A stretch of DNA of 40,575 nt from Paenibacillus sp. (GTDB lineage Bacteria; Bacillota; Bacilli; Paenibacillales; Paenibacillaceae). The notes under the pieces are model-generated. The model saw only the letters and a program-made list of their open reading frames with translations, was not told where the DNA came from and searched no databases. Below are positions 15,824-23,968 of the stretch, piece by piece; position 1 is the first letter of the stretch, and each line of letters begins with the position of its first letter. Position numbers and translations under genes: made by a program. The DNA lies in assembly GCA_031254035.1 (NCBI GenBank), contig JAIRVF010000030.1:1-40575 (forward strand), in the 5' to 3' direction.

Positions 15824-18295
15824 ATGTTTGCCGTAAAAGCCACTTTTTTTCAATTGGAAGCCTTTTCATGTTTACTTCATTTCGCTATGATGGATTCAAA
15901 CATTACCACTAATCATCAAGTTCATTCGAATGGGATAGGGTCAGGAGTGAGGAGATTGGGTAAAGAGTGGACGAGGAAATTGGCATCAAAAGGAATCATG
16001 TACTGGAAAACCATAGCGCTTGCCATATTGCTTACATGCGTTCCAATTTCGATTGTGAGCTTTATTAGCTGGCATGTCGGCAATCAATACCTCATCAGGC
16101 AGCATCAGCAGAACAATGAAGAGCTGGTGAAGGATACTGTGCGGCAAATTGACGAGCAGTTCTCCCAGTTGGTTCAATATGCCTTGCACATGATTTCCAA
16201 TCCTATATTAAAGCCTTCCCTTGCCGACACAAATTTTGTGGATCAGTTTGAAAAGACGCAAGAATTAAGCGATACGATGTATTTTATCGAAAATGGGGAT
16301 CCGCTGATCGACCAGGCTTACCTGTACGTGGAGAAGCAGAACAAGATTATGCAGCCTATGCTCGGTCTGCGACCACTTGAAGACCAAGCGGATAGGGCGG
16401 CCTGGAAAAACATCATGCAAGTCGAGAAAGGCATCTTCTGGACGAATCATCTGGCCCGGCCTTTTCACCAAGGGGGCTCGTCGCATGCGATTGTAATGAA
16501 ATTGCCTTTTAACAGCCAGAAGCCATACGGGGCGCTTGTTTTGTATGTTAATCCCGCCAAAGTGAATCTGAATGCCAATTCTGAGCAGGTGGCCTTTGTT
16601 CTGGATGGGGAAGATACCCTGGTCGGACAATCCGATGCGAGCAAGCAATATCCGGAGGTCATTCCCGACATTCAGGGGGTGCTGAACACCATCAAACGTT
16701 CTTACGACACCCAGTCGCATTTCCAACTGCCGATAGAGGATGACAAATTGCTTGTGAGCACAGTCTCTTTCGAGAAAATGGGTGGCATCTGGACCTTTGT
16801 TTCAGGTACTCCCTCTTCAGCCATTACGGCTCCGACAGGGCCCTACAAGCATGTTGTGCTTGTCTATTGGGGCGTTTCTCTGCTGCTGGCCCTTGCTCTA
16901 AGTTGGTTTGCCTCCAAACGTATGTACCGGCCAATCGGCTGGATGGTGGATTTATTCAGAGAGGGCAAAGCCGAGACAACAATAGAAAACAACGAGCTGA
17001 AATATATCGAAGAAAAATGGCGTCAGCACCGCTCTGTGAACCAGACACTTCAGAGCAACTTGAACCAGTCCATCCCGAAGGTTCGGGAGGCGCTGATTAA
17101 CCAATTTCTATCAGGCCAGGCAGCCCATCTAACGGAATCCGAGATTTCTGAAAAGCTGCAGGGTCTCAAGCTAGATATTACACAGCAGCATTTTTTCATC
17201 AATGTGTGCCAGATCCATTCCCTTAGCAAGGACCGTGGCCAGCTTACGGCGAAGGATCACCAGCTGCTTACCTATGCTGCAATCAATCTGCTTCATGAAA
17301 TGTCCGAGCGTCTTGCTTCCTATGTGCATACCATCGATTTTATGGATGGCTCCTTTGCGGTGATCGGTTTTGTTCCGGCAGCTTCGCCCGTCAAAGATCT
17401 GAAGTCTCTATTGATGGAATTAAGTACAGACATGATTGATACACTTCGGGATGTGCTGAGCATGCCGGCAACGATCGTGGTGAATGGCCCGACGGAGGTA
17501 TGGACGAATGTCCCTTACCTTCTTGCACAGGCGAGGAGGGCGCTGAGCTACCGCAGCTTTACGTCGGCCAGCCAGCTGCTCGAAGCCGCGGTTGTGCTTA
17601 AACAGGCAAATTTGGAGGTGGAGTTTCATTTTGAGCTGGAACAGGAATTCACGCACACGTTAAATCTGGGGCTTGAAAAGGAGGCCGTAGAGATTCTGAT
17701 CCGGTTCGTCGAGGCACTTCAAAATGATGGAGCGCCGGAATGGGTTGTCCATCAGGGATTAACGCGCCTGAGGAATAACCTATTTCGCTCCATGATTCAG
17801 TCCAATCATAATCCTTACGCGATATATGACGGGATGAAGTTGCAGGAAGAACTGGAGGAACTTCGGGATGCCAATGCCTGCATTGAGTGGTTCCATGCCA
17901 AAATCATCAAGCCTTACATAGATGCACTGAACCGGAGCTATCACCAGTCCATGAAGCATATTGTGGATGAGATCATTCAGACGATTAACGTGAACTACAT
18001 GAGCGATTTGTCGCTAGAAACGTTCGCCATGGAAGCAGACGTGAGTGTATCGCAGCTGAGCAAGGCGTTCAGGCAGATGATCGGCTCCAACTATATCGAT
18101 TATTTGACCTCGATCAAAATTAGCCACTGCAAAAAGCTGCTTGTAACCACAGATATGAAGATTAGCGATATTGCCAAGGCGGTCAGCTACCAACCTCCTT
18201 ATTTCAACCGAATGTTCAAGAAATTAGAGGGCATGACCCCTGGCCAGTATCGGGAGCAGTTTAATCCTGTTATCGGGGACAAAAAGCAGGCGTGA
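15824..18295 (+). CDS. AraC family regulator with two membrane segments, YtdP/YesN-like
   Basis: An 823-residue membrane-bound transcription regulator that probably senses an extracellular sugar and activates the divergent importer operon. The first membrane segment is at about 60-82 (YWKTIALAILLTCVPISIVSFI), followed by an extracellular Cache-like region to about 345, a second segment at about 346-366, a cytoplasmic linker, and a C-terminal AraC-type double helix-turn-helix at about 712-812 (LSLETFAMEADVSVSQLSKAFRQ; ISDIAKAVSYQPPYFNRMFKKLEGMTPGQYR). The start is uncertain. ATG 15824 lacks a good ribosome site. In-frame alternatives include ATG 15887, and TTG 15956, which has AGGAG upstream. 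Sugar importers of this class in Paenibacillus usually sit beside such a regulator. Confidence 0.88.
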   Translation: MFAVKATFFQLEAFSCLLHFAMMDSNITTNHQVHSNGIGSGVRRLGKEWTRKLASKGIMYWKTIALAILLTCVPISIVSFISWHVGNQYLIRQHQQNNEELVKDTVRQIDEQFSQLVQYALHMISNPILKPSLADTNFVDQFEKTQELSDTMYFIENGDPLIDQAYLYVEKQNKIMQPMLGLRPLEDQADRAAWKNIMQVEKGIFWTNHLARPFHQGGSSHAIVMKLPFNSQKPYGALVLYVNPAKVNLNANSEQVAFVLDGEDTLVGQSDASKQYPEVIPDIQGVLNTIKRSYDTQSHFQLPIEDDKLLVSTVSFEKMGGIWTFVSGTPSSAITAPTGPYKHVVLVYWGVSLLLALALSWFASKRMYRPIGWMVDLFREGKAETTIENNELKYIEEKWRQHRSVNQTLQSNLNQSIPKVREALINQFLSGQAAHLTESEISEKLQGLKLDITQQHFFINVCQIHSLSKDRGQLTAKDHQLLTYAAINLLHEMSERLASYVHTIDFMDGSFAVIGFVPAASPVKDLKSLLMELSTDMIDTLRDVLSMPATIVVNGPTEVWTNVPYLLAQARRALSYRSFTSASQLLEAAVVLKQANLEVEFHFELEQEFTHTLNLGLEKEAVEILIRFVEALQNDGAPEWVVHQGLTRLRNNLFRSMIQSNHNPYAIYDGMKLQEELEELRDANACIEWFHAKIIKPYIDALNRSYHQSMKHIVDEIIQTINVNYMSDLSLETFAMEADVSVSQLSKAFRQMIGSNYIDYLTSIKISHCKKLLVTTDMKISDIAKAVSYQPPYFNRMFKKLEGMTPGQYREQFNPVIGDKKQA

Positions 18296-18334
18296 GTATA
18301 CATATGCTTTTGATATGCCAAAAGATGAAATTCC

Positions 18335-18433
18335 AGAGTTATTGCTTATGATCGGCTGGATGACGATTTGCCGACCGTTCTCGACGGTCATGAAAATCAA
18401 CGAGTGATCGCAAAAATCTTAGAAGATCGATAA
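18335..18433 (+). pseudogene. Remnant of a Gfo/Idh/MocA-type oxidoreductase C-terminus
   Basis: One frame reads RVIAYDRLDDDLPTVLDG, then HENQRVIAKILEDR and a stop. The PTVxDGxxNxxVIxAIL pattern is the usual end of Gfo/Idh/MocA sugar dehydrogenases. An in-frame stop lies just upstream and there is no start, so only about 32 codons survive. It lies in 18296-18531, between the AraC regulator and the udk terminator, and suggests that a dehydrogenase gene beside the importer was lost by deletion. Confidence 0.55.
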
Positions 18434-18445
18434 ATAAACGGCGCA

Positions 18446-18484
18446 AACCAAAAGCCCCCGGCACATAAAACTGCGCTCGGGGGC
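18446..18484 (-). terminator. Terminator of the uridine kinase gene
   Basis: The stem GCCCCCG/CGGGGGC (18484-18478 with 18460-18454 on the minus strand) is followed by TTTTGG. It may also stop plus-strand transcription from the AraC gene side. Confidence 0.7.
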
Positions 18485-18531
18485 ATGCTTATACCCGATC
18501 TTTCCGCTCGCTGCATTAATGCAGCCGCCGT

Positions 18532-19167
18532 TTAAAGATCGGCCCAATCCCGGTCACCCGACAGGAATTTTTCCGTCAGGATCGATAGAAGCTGGATACC
18601 GACTTCGTTTTCCCCGCCTTCGGGGATGATCAGGTCGGCGTATTTTTTGGAAGGTTCGATAAATGCCTCATGCATCGGTTTAACTGTGTTCAGGTACTGC
18701 TGATGAACCGATTGGATGGAACGGCCACGCTCTTCGATATCGCGCACGACCCGGCGTAAAATACGTACATCGGGATCGGTGTCGACGAACACCTTGATAT
18801 CGAGCATTTCGCGCAGCTTTTCGTCGGAGAGGACATGCAGTCCTTCAATAATGATGATGTTGTTGGGTTTCAGCTCGACCGATTCCGTTGTAGAACGAGC
18901 GTGAACCGTGTAGTCATATACCGGAGCATAGGCTGGCTTTCCTGCCCGCAGCTCTGTGACATGTTCAATCAACAATTCATTATCGAAGGCGAAGGGGTGA
19001 TCGTAATTGATCAAGGCCCGTTCTTCCATCGTAAGTTCACTATGATCTTTATAGTAATAGTCCTGGGATATAAAAGTAACTTTGCCCTTACCAAGACGGT
19101 CTATTACGGAACGGGCTACTGTCGTTTTGCCGGAGCCTGTCCCACCGGCGATACCAATAATGAGCAT
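18532..19167 (-). CDS. udk: Uridine kinase
   Basis: A 211-residue cytoplasmic enzyme that phosphorylates uridine and cytidine with ATP or GTP in pyrimidine salvage. The Walker A motif GGTGSGKTT is at 8-16. Other family blocks are SQDYYYKDHS, INYDHPFAFD, the APVYDYTVHAR substrate segment, IIIEGLHVL and RRVVRDIEERGRS. The length matches the usual 205-215 residues. GGGAGG lies 14 nt before the ATG, a long spacing. It stands as a single gene with its own terminator at 18446-18484. Confidence 0.95.
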   Translation of the reverse strand: MLIIGIAGGTGSGKTTVARSVIDRLGKGKVTFISQDYYYKDHSELTMEERALINYDHPFAFDNELLIEHVTELRAGKPAYAPVYDYTVHARSTTESVELKPNNIIIIEGLHVLSDEKLREMLDIKVFVDTDPDVRILRRVVRDIEERGRSIQSVHQQYLNTVKPMHEAFIEPSKKYADLIIPEGGENEVGIQLLSILTEKFLSGDRDWADL

Positions 19168-19284
19168 GGTTTGTATATAAACCTCCCTGATCGATTTACC
19201 ACATACAATTTCAGTATTTTAGCATAGCCTCGGTTTTTTTTCACTATGGATTCGCACAAATTCGATCTAGCGGTTCATTCCTGC

Positions 19285-19587
19285 TTACTTTTTTTCTTTC
19301 CTAACCAGACGAGGGGTACGAAGAATCTGTTCAGCAAACTTGTCAAAAGCACTGGTGCGAAAGAGGTCGCGCCGGTATACAAAACTGACAACGGAATAAC
19401 GGAATCTTTCCGGAACACGGAAACAGCGTATTTTCCCGGCCTCCTCCCAAGTTTTTACGGAGGAATGCGTCAGCAGCGATACGCCGAGTCCAGCCGATAC
19501 GCCGCCGGCTAATTCCATCATGTACGCTGCGACAACACTCGGCTCTTGGTTTGCAGGCTTCATATATGCGAATTTTAACGGTTTTTA
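19285..19587 (-). pseudogene. LysR-type regulator fragment (C-terminal effector domain only)
   Basis: The readable frame gives PLKFAYMKPANQEPSVVAAY, then GLGVSLLTHSSVKTWEEAGKI and FVYRRDLFRTSAFDKFAEQIL. These are the typical last 90-100 residues of LysR substrate-binding domains. The likeness continues upstream of the first ATG (19563) to an in-frame stop just beyond 19587, so this is the end of a once longer gene. No DNA-binding helix-turn-helix is found in 19588-19857. It is most likely a deletion remnant and unlikely to regulate anything. Confidence 0.65.
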
Positions 19588-19791
19588 TGCCATAGCTATA
19601 TTTGCTGCTATATGCTTTGCCGGTTCGTTGTAACTTTTATACTCAGCGGTATTTTGACTAGTCACGCGAAAGCCAAAAAGGAACCTACATCATAAATGCA
19701 TAGAGGGAAATCAAATACATATTCAGCCTATCCGTATTATTATCAGTACCTCAACTTCCTAATTTGCTTCGCTGCTTGTGCGGTTTTTCTT

Positions 19792-19820
19792 TTGCTGGCT
19801 GGGTCAAACTTTGAGATAAT
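19792..19820 (+). promoter_or_regulatory. Candidate promoter of the YedF-like gene
   Basis: TTGCTG (19792-19797), N17, GATAAT (19815-19820) with an upstream TGA giving an extended -10. It lies 38 nt before the ATG at 19858. The rest of 19588-19857 holds nothing recognised. Confidence 0.5.
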
Positions 19821-19857
19821 GGATGAATGACAAGTTAGGTTGAAAGGATGGATTGGA

Positions 19858-20196
19858 ATGCAAAATAAGGTGATTTTTCTGACCACCGACAGCATGGGCA
19901 ACGGAGAAAGAGAGCTGGGGACGCAAATTTTGGAGACCTTTTTTACATTGTTGAAGCAGCGTGAGCAGCTGCCTGCAGCGATCTTTTGCGCTAACCGTGG
20001 CGTATTCGCTTTGACCGAACAATCGCTGGTCTCCGTTCATTTGCAGGAAATAGCGGATAAAGGCGTGCCGGTACTGGCCTGCGCGACCTGCGTAGATTAT
20101 TATGATGTCCGGGATCAGCTAACGTCAGGTGAAATTTCCAGCATGGGTCAATTTATGGAACTGGCTGCAAAATATGAAGTGATGACACTGGCTTAA
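19858..20196 (+). CDS. DsrE/YedF-like sulfurtransferase-family protein
   Basis: A 112-residue cytoplasmic protein. MQNKVIFLTTDSMGNGERELG, then LPAAIFCANRGVFALTEQS, and GVPVLACATCVDYYDVRDQLTSGEISSM match the DsrE-like C-terminal domain of YedF, in which the C-x-x-C segment (here ACATC) is a candidate persulfide or redox site. The N-terminal TusA-like domain of full YedF is absent. The start is ATG 19858, with AAAGGATGG upstream; an in-frame TTG at 19840 is less likely. A strong terminator follows, so it is monocistronic. Roles proposed for relatives involve sulfur or selenium handling, not established here. Confidence 0.8.
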   Translation: MQNKVIFLTTDSMGNGERELGTQILETFFTLLKQREQLPAAIFCANRGVFALTEQSLVSVHLQEIADKGVPVLACATCVDYYDVRDQLTSGEISSMGQFMELAAKYEVMTLA

Positions 20197-20211
20197 AACT
20201 ATGGAAATCTT

Positions 20212-20259
20212 AAGGCCTGCGGGAGGTTCTGCATCTTTCTAAGGTAGCAGGCCTTTTTT
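20212..20259 (+). terminator. Terminator after the YedF-like gene
   Basis: The stem AAGGCCTGC/GCAGGCCTT (20212-20220 with 20247-20255) is followed by a T-run to 20259. Confidence 0.85.
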
Positions 20260-20284
20260 GTGCTTAATCGCTCTTTAAGTGCGT

Positions 20285-20486
20285 GTTCAAAAAGGTCGGT
20301 TTTCAGCACCGAAGCTTATGCTTCCGATGTGCGTTTTTTCAAAACGCTTAAGTTGAATGAAGCTAGGGACCGAGGAGCGGAGCGTACATTTAGGTACGTG
20401 AGCACCGGAAGGCCCGGCTGAATTCAAGATTCGATGTCGAGCCTACTTCCTGATTCACTTCGTGATCAAAAGCGGACTTTTTGAAC
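20285..20486. repeat. 202-bp structured element with inverted ends (MITE-like or RNA)
   Basis: The ends are inverted: GTTCAAAAAG at 20285-20294 and CTTTTTGAAC at 20477-20486, with further partial match inside. The interior holds several hairpins, among them GCGTTTT-TTC-AAAACGC, CGTAC-ATTTAG-GTACG and GATTCAC-TTC-GTGATC. There is no ORF with a ribosome site. It fits between the YedF-like terminator and the 3' end of the HxlR gene. I recall similar sequences scattered in Paenibacillus genomes, which needs a search to confirm. Confidence 0.6.
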
Positions 20487-20493
20487 AACCTCT

Positions 20494-20814
20494 TTAACAC
20501 CATTTTTCGGCCCATTCCTCTACTGCTCGCAGTGCTCTGCCGAGTTCCGTTCCCTTGCGGGTCAAGGAATATTCGATACGAACCGGACGGTCGGCAATCA
20601 CATTCCGCACAACAATACCACAATCCTCCAGTTCCTTCATTCTTTCATTCAACATGCGTTTACTCAGATCGGGAATATAAGCATTGATTTCGCTAAACCG
20701 CTTAGGTTCCTCCATCAGCGTATGAACAATCAGACTAACCCATTTTTTCCCTGTAATTTGGTACGCTAATTCTACCTTCTCACATAATAAGTTACCCAGT
20801 TTTTCATCATTCAT
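20494..20814 (-). CDS. HxlR family regulator, YodB-like redox sensor
   Basis: A 106-residue winged-helix repressor. The Cys11-x10-GKKW spacing, the core HTLMEEPKRFSEINAYIP and LNERMKELEDCGIV, and the final Cys106 (EEWAEKWC) correspond closely to YodB of Bacillus subtilis as I recall it, where Cys6 and Cys101 form disulfides after diamide or quinone stress and release DNA. A GGAGGAGCC site precedes the ATG. It is divergent from zwf. GTTAC/GTAAC half-sites lie in its own leader and in the zwf leader, suggesting autoregulation and possible control of NADPH production. The family call is firm; the redox role is inferred from cysteine positions. Confidence 0.88.
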   Translation of the reverse strand: MNDEKLGNLLCEKVELAYQITGKKWVSLIVHTLMEEPKRFSEINAYIPDLSKRMLNERMKELEDCGIVVRNVIADRPVRIEYSLTRKGTELGRALRAVEEWAEKWC

Positions 20815-20855
20815 GATGGCTCCTCCTTCATCACTTGGTTACGAAATATAAGTCG

Positions 20856-20872
20856 GTTACTTCATATGTAAT
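20856..20872. promoter_or_regulatory. Candidate HxlR-type operator near its own gene
   Basis: GTTAC-TTCATAT-GTAAT is an imperfect inverted repeat, preceded by a further GGTTAC at about 20837. It lies 42-58 nt upstream of the regulator start, a good position for autorepression. Confidence 0.4.
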
Positions 20873-20979
20873 ATTATTCACAATCAATCTTTTCCTCTAA
20901 TAATTATAACCATAAAATTGCAGAAAGCGCTACCACTTATTGATAAAAAGGGACTGTTCACAATTTGGACAAAAAGTAT

Positions 20980-21008
20980 TTGACAGGTATTAAGAATGGG
21001 TTTAATAT
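20980..21008 (+). promoter_or_regulatory. Candidate SigA promoter of zwf
   Basis: A perfect TTGACA (20980-20985), 17-nt spacer, TAATAT (21003-21008). The predicted start near 21015 leaves a leader of about 90 nt containing the operator-like repeat at 21028-21042. Confidence 0.65.
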
Positions 21009-21027
21009 TGCCATGTTAAGTATATGG

Positions 21028-21042
21028 GTTATTTAAAGTAAC
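21028..21042. promoter_or_regulatory. Candidate HxlR-type operator in the zwf leader
   Basis: GTTAT-TTAAA-GTAAC is an inverted repeat with one mismatch that shares half-sites with 20856-20872. Located just downstream of the zwf start point, it could act as a roadblock. Confidence 0.4.
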
Positions 21043-21105
21043 CAATTTTCATAAAGGAATTGCTGCTGATGGTTTGTGGATCTTGGTGGAATGGAGGAAT
21101 GAAAT

Positions 21106-22614
21106 ATGGATAATATGTCATTTGTCTTATTTGGCGGTACTGGTGATTTGGCAAGAAGAAAAATCTATCCTGCCTTATTTAATCTGTATACAGATCAAAA
21201 AATGCCTGAATCGTTTTCGATTATCGCGATGGGGAGAAAAGAGCAGTCGCATGCCGATTTTCAACAAATCGTGGCGAAGTCGCTGCAAACCTTTTCGAGA
21301 AGAACTGCAAGCGATCCGGCTGTCATAAATGCTTTCCTAGCGTCCATCCGATACTCTTCCCTCAATGTGAATCATGTGGAGGATTATCATAAGCTGCGGG
21401 GGGTTGTGGAATCTCGGGAGAAGGAGCTTAGCATTTCAGGGAACCGCATTTTTTATCTTTCTGTGGCACCAGAATTTTTTGAAACGATTGCTTTTAACCT
21501 TCAGGAAAGCAGGCTGACTGCGACAACCGGCTGGAAACGCCTGATTATCGAAAAGCCGTTTGGACGCGATTTGGAGTCAGCACGGCATCTGAATAGAGCG
21601 CTCGGCAAGGTGTTTGACGAAGAAGAAATCTATCGCATCGACCACTACCTTGGCAAACCGATGGTACAAAATCTCGAAATCCTCGAATCTTCAAATCCGA
21701 TCCTTAAAGCGCTTTGGTCGAACCACCATATTGCTAACGTGCAAATTACCGCAAGTGAAACGGTCGGCGTCGAAGAAAGAGCCGGATATTACGACCATTC
21801 CGGAGCGATCCGCGACATGGTGCAAAACCATATGCTTCAACTGTTGATGATGATAAGCATGCGACTTCCATGCAAAAGTGACGCAAGCGAAGTCCGCATG
21901 AAGAAAAGAAGTATCATGGAGTCGCTGCGTCCGCTGAACAAAGAAACTATTGCAAACAGCGTTATTCGCGGTCAATATACAGCGGGTGAAATTCAAGGGA
22001 AACCTGTTCAAGGTTACACCGATGAACCAGGTGTTCCGGCAGATTCCAAAAATGATACCTTCATCGCGTTGCGTCTTTGGATCGACAATTACTTCTGGAG
22101 CGACGTTCCATTTTATATCCGTACAGGCAAAAGAATGAAGGAAAAATCTACGCGCATCGTCATTGAATTCAAAGAGCCATTAAAAGGACAAACTACCGCT
22201 AATGATCCTAATCTGTTGGTCGTTGAAATTAATCCGAACGAAGGCATCTTCATTCAATTGAACAAAAAAGATCCAATGAACCATGAAAAGCTGGAGCCGA
22301 TACGAGTCAACTTCTTTTCCAATGAAAAAGAATTGCCGGAAGCATACGAAAACCTGATTTTTGATGCAATCCGTGGTGACTCCACATTTTTTGCCCATTG
22401 GGATGAGGTTGAGCTTTCCTGGGAATATGTGCAGCCCATTTTGGATGCATTCGAGCAGGATTCGATTCCTCTGTCCTATTATCCGGCGGGATCCAACGGT
22501 CCTGAAGCTTCGAACAAACTTGCCCAGGCGGATGGATTCAAATGGTGGCTGGATAAACCTGAGGATGCGGAACAAGCTGGGCAGAAGGAAGAAGCGGTTC
22601 TGGCGCAGGTTTAA
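21106..22614 (+). CDS. zwf: Glucose-6-phosphate dehydrogenase
   Basis: A 502-residue cytoplasmic enzyme that oxidises glucose 6-phosphate to 6-phosphogluconolactone with NADP+, the entry step of the pentose phosphate pathway. The cofactor motif GGTGDLARRK is at about 9-18. The active-site block RIDHYLGKP is at about 176-184 and contains the catalytic His and substrate Lys. LIIEKPFGRDLESA and FYIRTGKRM are further family blocks. GGAGG lies 8 nt before the ATG. It has a strong SigA-type promoter. gnd and tal follow in the same direction, making an oxidative-branch cluster. Confidence 0.97.
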   Translation: MDNMSFVLFGGTGDLARRKIYPALFNLYTDQKMPESFSIIAMGRKEQSHADFQQIVAKSLQTFSRRTASDPAVINAFLASIRYSSLNVNHVEDYHKLRGVVESREKELSISGNRIFYLSVAPEFFETIAFNLQESRLTATTGWKRLIIEKPFGRDLESARHLNRALGKVFDEEEIYRIDHYLGKPMVQNLEILESSNPILKALWSNHHIANVQITASETVGVEERAGYYDHSGAIRDMVQNHMLQLLMMISMRLPCKSDASEVRMKKRSIMESLRPLNKETIANSVIRGQYTAGEIQGKPVQGYTDEPGVPADSKNDTFIALRLWIDNYFWSDVPFYIRTGKRMKEKSTRIVIEFKEPLKGQTTANDPNLLVVEINPNEGIFIQLNKKDPMNHEKLEPIRVNFFSNEKELPEAYENLIFDAIRGDSTFFAHWDEVELSWEYVQPILDAFEQDSIPLSYYPAGSNGPEASNKLAQADGFKWWLDKPEDAEQAGQKEEAVLAQV

Positions 22615-22641
22615 TCGGACAGAAGGGACAGGCATGGGGGC

Positions 22642-22677
22642 TCAATATTCTAAAGAAGTTACATTTTAGAATATTGA
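22642..22677. repeat. 13-bp AT-rich inverted repeat after zwf
   Basis: Arms 22642-22654 and 22665-22677 are perfectly complementary with a 10-nt loop. No T-tract follows, so it may be an RNA stability or processing element rather than a terminator. Confidence 0.45.
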
Positions 22678-22793
22678 ACCTAGGAGAAATGATTCTGGCT
22701 ATAAGCTTTCCGTAGGAAAGCTGTGTAACGCTTTGTGAGCAGATTTCAACCATACATGAAGGCTCAACATCATGATTAGTGCTTGAAAGGAAC

Positions 22794-22934
22794 GCGAAAG
22801 TAGCGGAGGGGACGGGATCGATCTGAAGAAGCGAAGCGTTCGCCTTTGTCTCCGAATTTCTACCTTTATGAAAGGTTATAATCAAGAAATTTGGAGACAA
22901 CAGCGATCGGAAGAACGATCCGTAACCGCAGCGG
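22794..22934 (+). repeat. Structured intergenic repeat, copy 2 (between zwf and gnd)
   Basis: A 141-nt second copy of the element at 11985-12164. The inner 15-bp stem is 22847-22861 with 22885-22899. Compared with copy 1, one pair changes from G-C to A-T on both arms and two other pairs swap between wobble and Watson-Crick, so pairing is kept. A hairpin AGCTTTCC-GTA-GGAAAGCT lies outside the copy, just upstream near 22706-22724. It fills most of the 403-nt gap 22615-23017 within the zwf-gnd set; no gene was seen there. Confidence 0.7.
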
Positions 22935-23017
22935 TCAATTCGCATCATATCAAGAGTTAATTTCGGTTTTGAGCCGAAAATAATATAGAATACACAGCTA
23001 GGCGTGGAGGAATGAAT

Positions 23018-23911
23018 ATGCAAGTAGGATTAGTTGGACTCGGAAAAATGGGATTAAATCTGGGTCAAAACCTGATGGATCATAAACATAACGTGGTTGC
23101 ATTTGATTTGAATACCGCTGCGGTGGAAGACATGAAAAGCAATGGCGCAACAGGCGCCACAAGCTTGAAAGAGCTGGTAGCCGCCTTGGAAACACCAAGA
23201 ATCATTTGGATCATGGTTCCGCATGCGGTCGTTGATTCCGTCATCGATGAGCTGTCGCCGCTCCTGTCCCAAGGAGATATCGTGATTGAGGCTGGGAACT
23301 CTCATTACAAAGAATCGATCGCAAGATACAACAAGCTTAAAGAAATTGGTGTAAGCTTCCTTGATGTGGGTACTTCAGGAGGCATGGAAGGTGCGCGCAA
23401 CGGCGCTTGTTACATGATCGGCGGGGACGAAGAAGCTTGGAATATCGTAGAGCCGATTTTCAAGGATACCGCTGTAGAAAATGGTTACCTGTATGCAGGC
23501 AAAGCTGGCAGCGGCCATTTCCTGAAGATGGTTCACAACGGCGTAGAGTATGGCATGATGGCTGCTATCGGCGAAGGATTTGAAGTGTTGGAGAAAAGCG
23601 AATATGATTATGATTATGAGAAAGTCGCACGCGTATGGAATAACGGCTCCGTTATCCGTTCGTGGCTGATGGAGCTTACTGAGCAGGCTTTCTCCAAAGA
23701 TGCGAATCTGGACGGCATCAAGGGCGTCATGCAGTCTTCCGGCGAAGGCAAATGGACTGTAGAGACTGCTTTGGATCTGCAAACTGCAACTCCGGTTATT
23801 GCATTGTCCCTGCTGATGCGCTACCGTTCCCTAGAAAACGATACGTTTACCGGCAAGGTAGTAGCTGCGCTTCGTAATGAATTTGGCGGTCATGCTGTAG
23901 TCAAGAACTGA
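23018..23911 (+). CDS. gnd: 6-phosphogluconate dehydrogenase, decarboxylating, short (YqeC-like) form
   Basis: A 297-residue enzyme converting 6-phosphogluconate to ribulose 5-phosphate with CO2 release. The Rossmann motif GLVGLGKMGLNLGQNL is at 4-19. The substrate block DVGTSGGMEGARNGACYMIGG and the catalytic block GHFLKMVHNGVEYGMM are clear. The length of about 300 residues, not about 470, marks the short family, often NAD+-preferring; cofactor choice cannot be read with certainty. The start at 23018 has GGAGG 7 nt upstream. The ATG at 23012 is only 1 nt from it. Confidence 0.95.
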   Translation: MQVGLVGLGKMGLNLGQNLMDHKHNVVAFDLNTAAVEDMKSNGATGATSLKELVAALETPRIIWIMVPHAVVDSVIDELSPLLSQGDIVIEAGNSHYKESIARYNKLKEIGVSFLDVGTSGGMEGARNGACYMIGGDEEAWNIVEPIFKDTAVENGYLYAGKAGSGHFLKMVHNGVEYGMMAAIGEGFEVLEKSEYDYDYEKVARVWNNGSVIRSWLMELTEQAFSKDANLDGIKGVMQSSGEGKWTVETALDLQTATPVIALSLLMRYRSLENDTFTGKVVAALRNEFGGHAVVKN

Positions 23912-23922
23912 TTAATACCCTA

Positions 23923-23947
23923 AGAATTTTTGTAGCATAAAAATTCT
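23923..23947. repeat. 9-bp inverted repeat between gnd and tal
   Basis: Arms AGAATTTTT (23923-23931) and AAAAATTCT (23939-23947). It lies in the 57-nt spacer just before the ribosome site of tal. It could tune the ratio of the two products. Confidence 0.4.
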
Positions 23948-23968
23948 AAAAAACGGAGGTAGTGAGTA

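Noticed and set aside
20285..20486. Insertion sequence
   Set aside because: Inverted ends are present, but there is no transposase or remnant inside; it is described as a repeat only.
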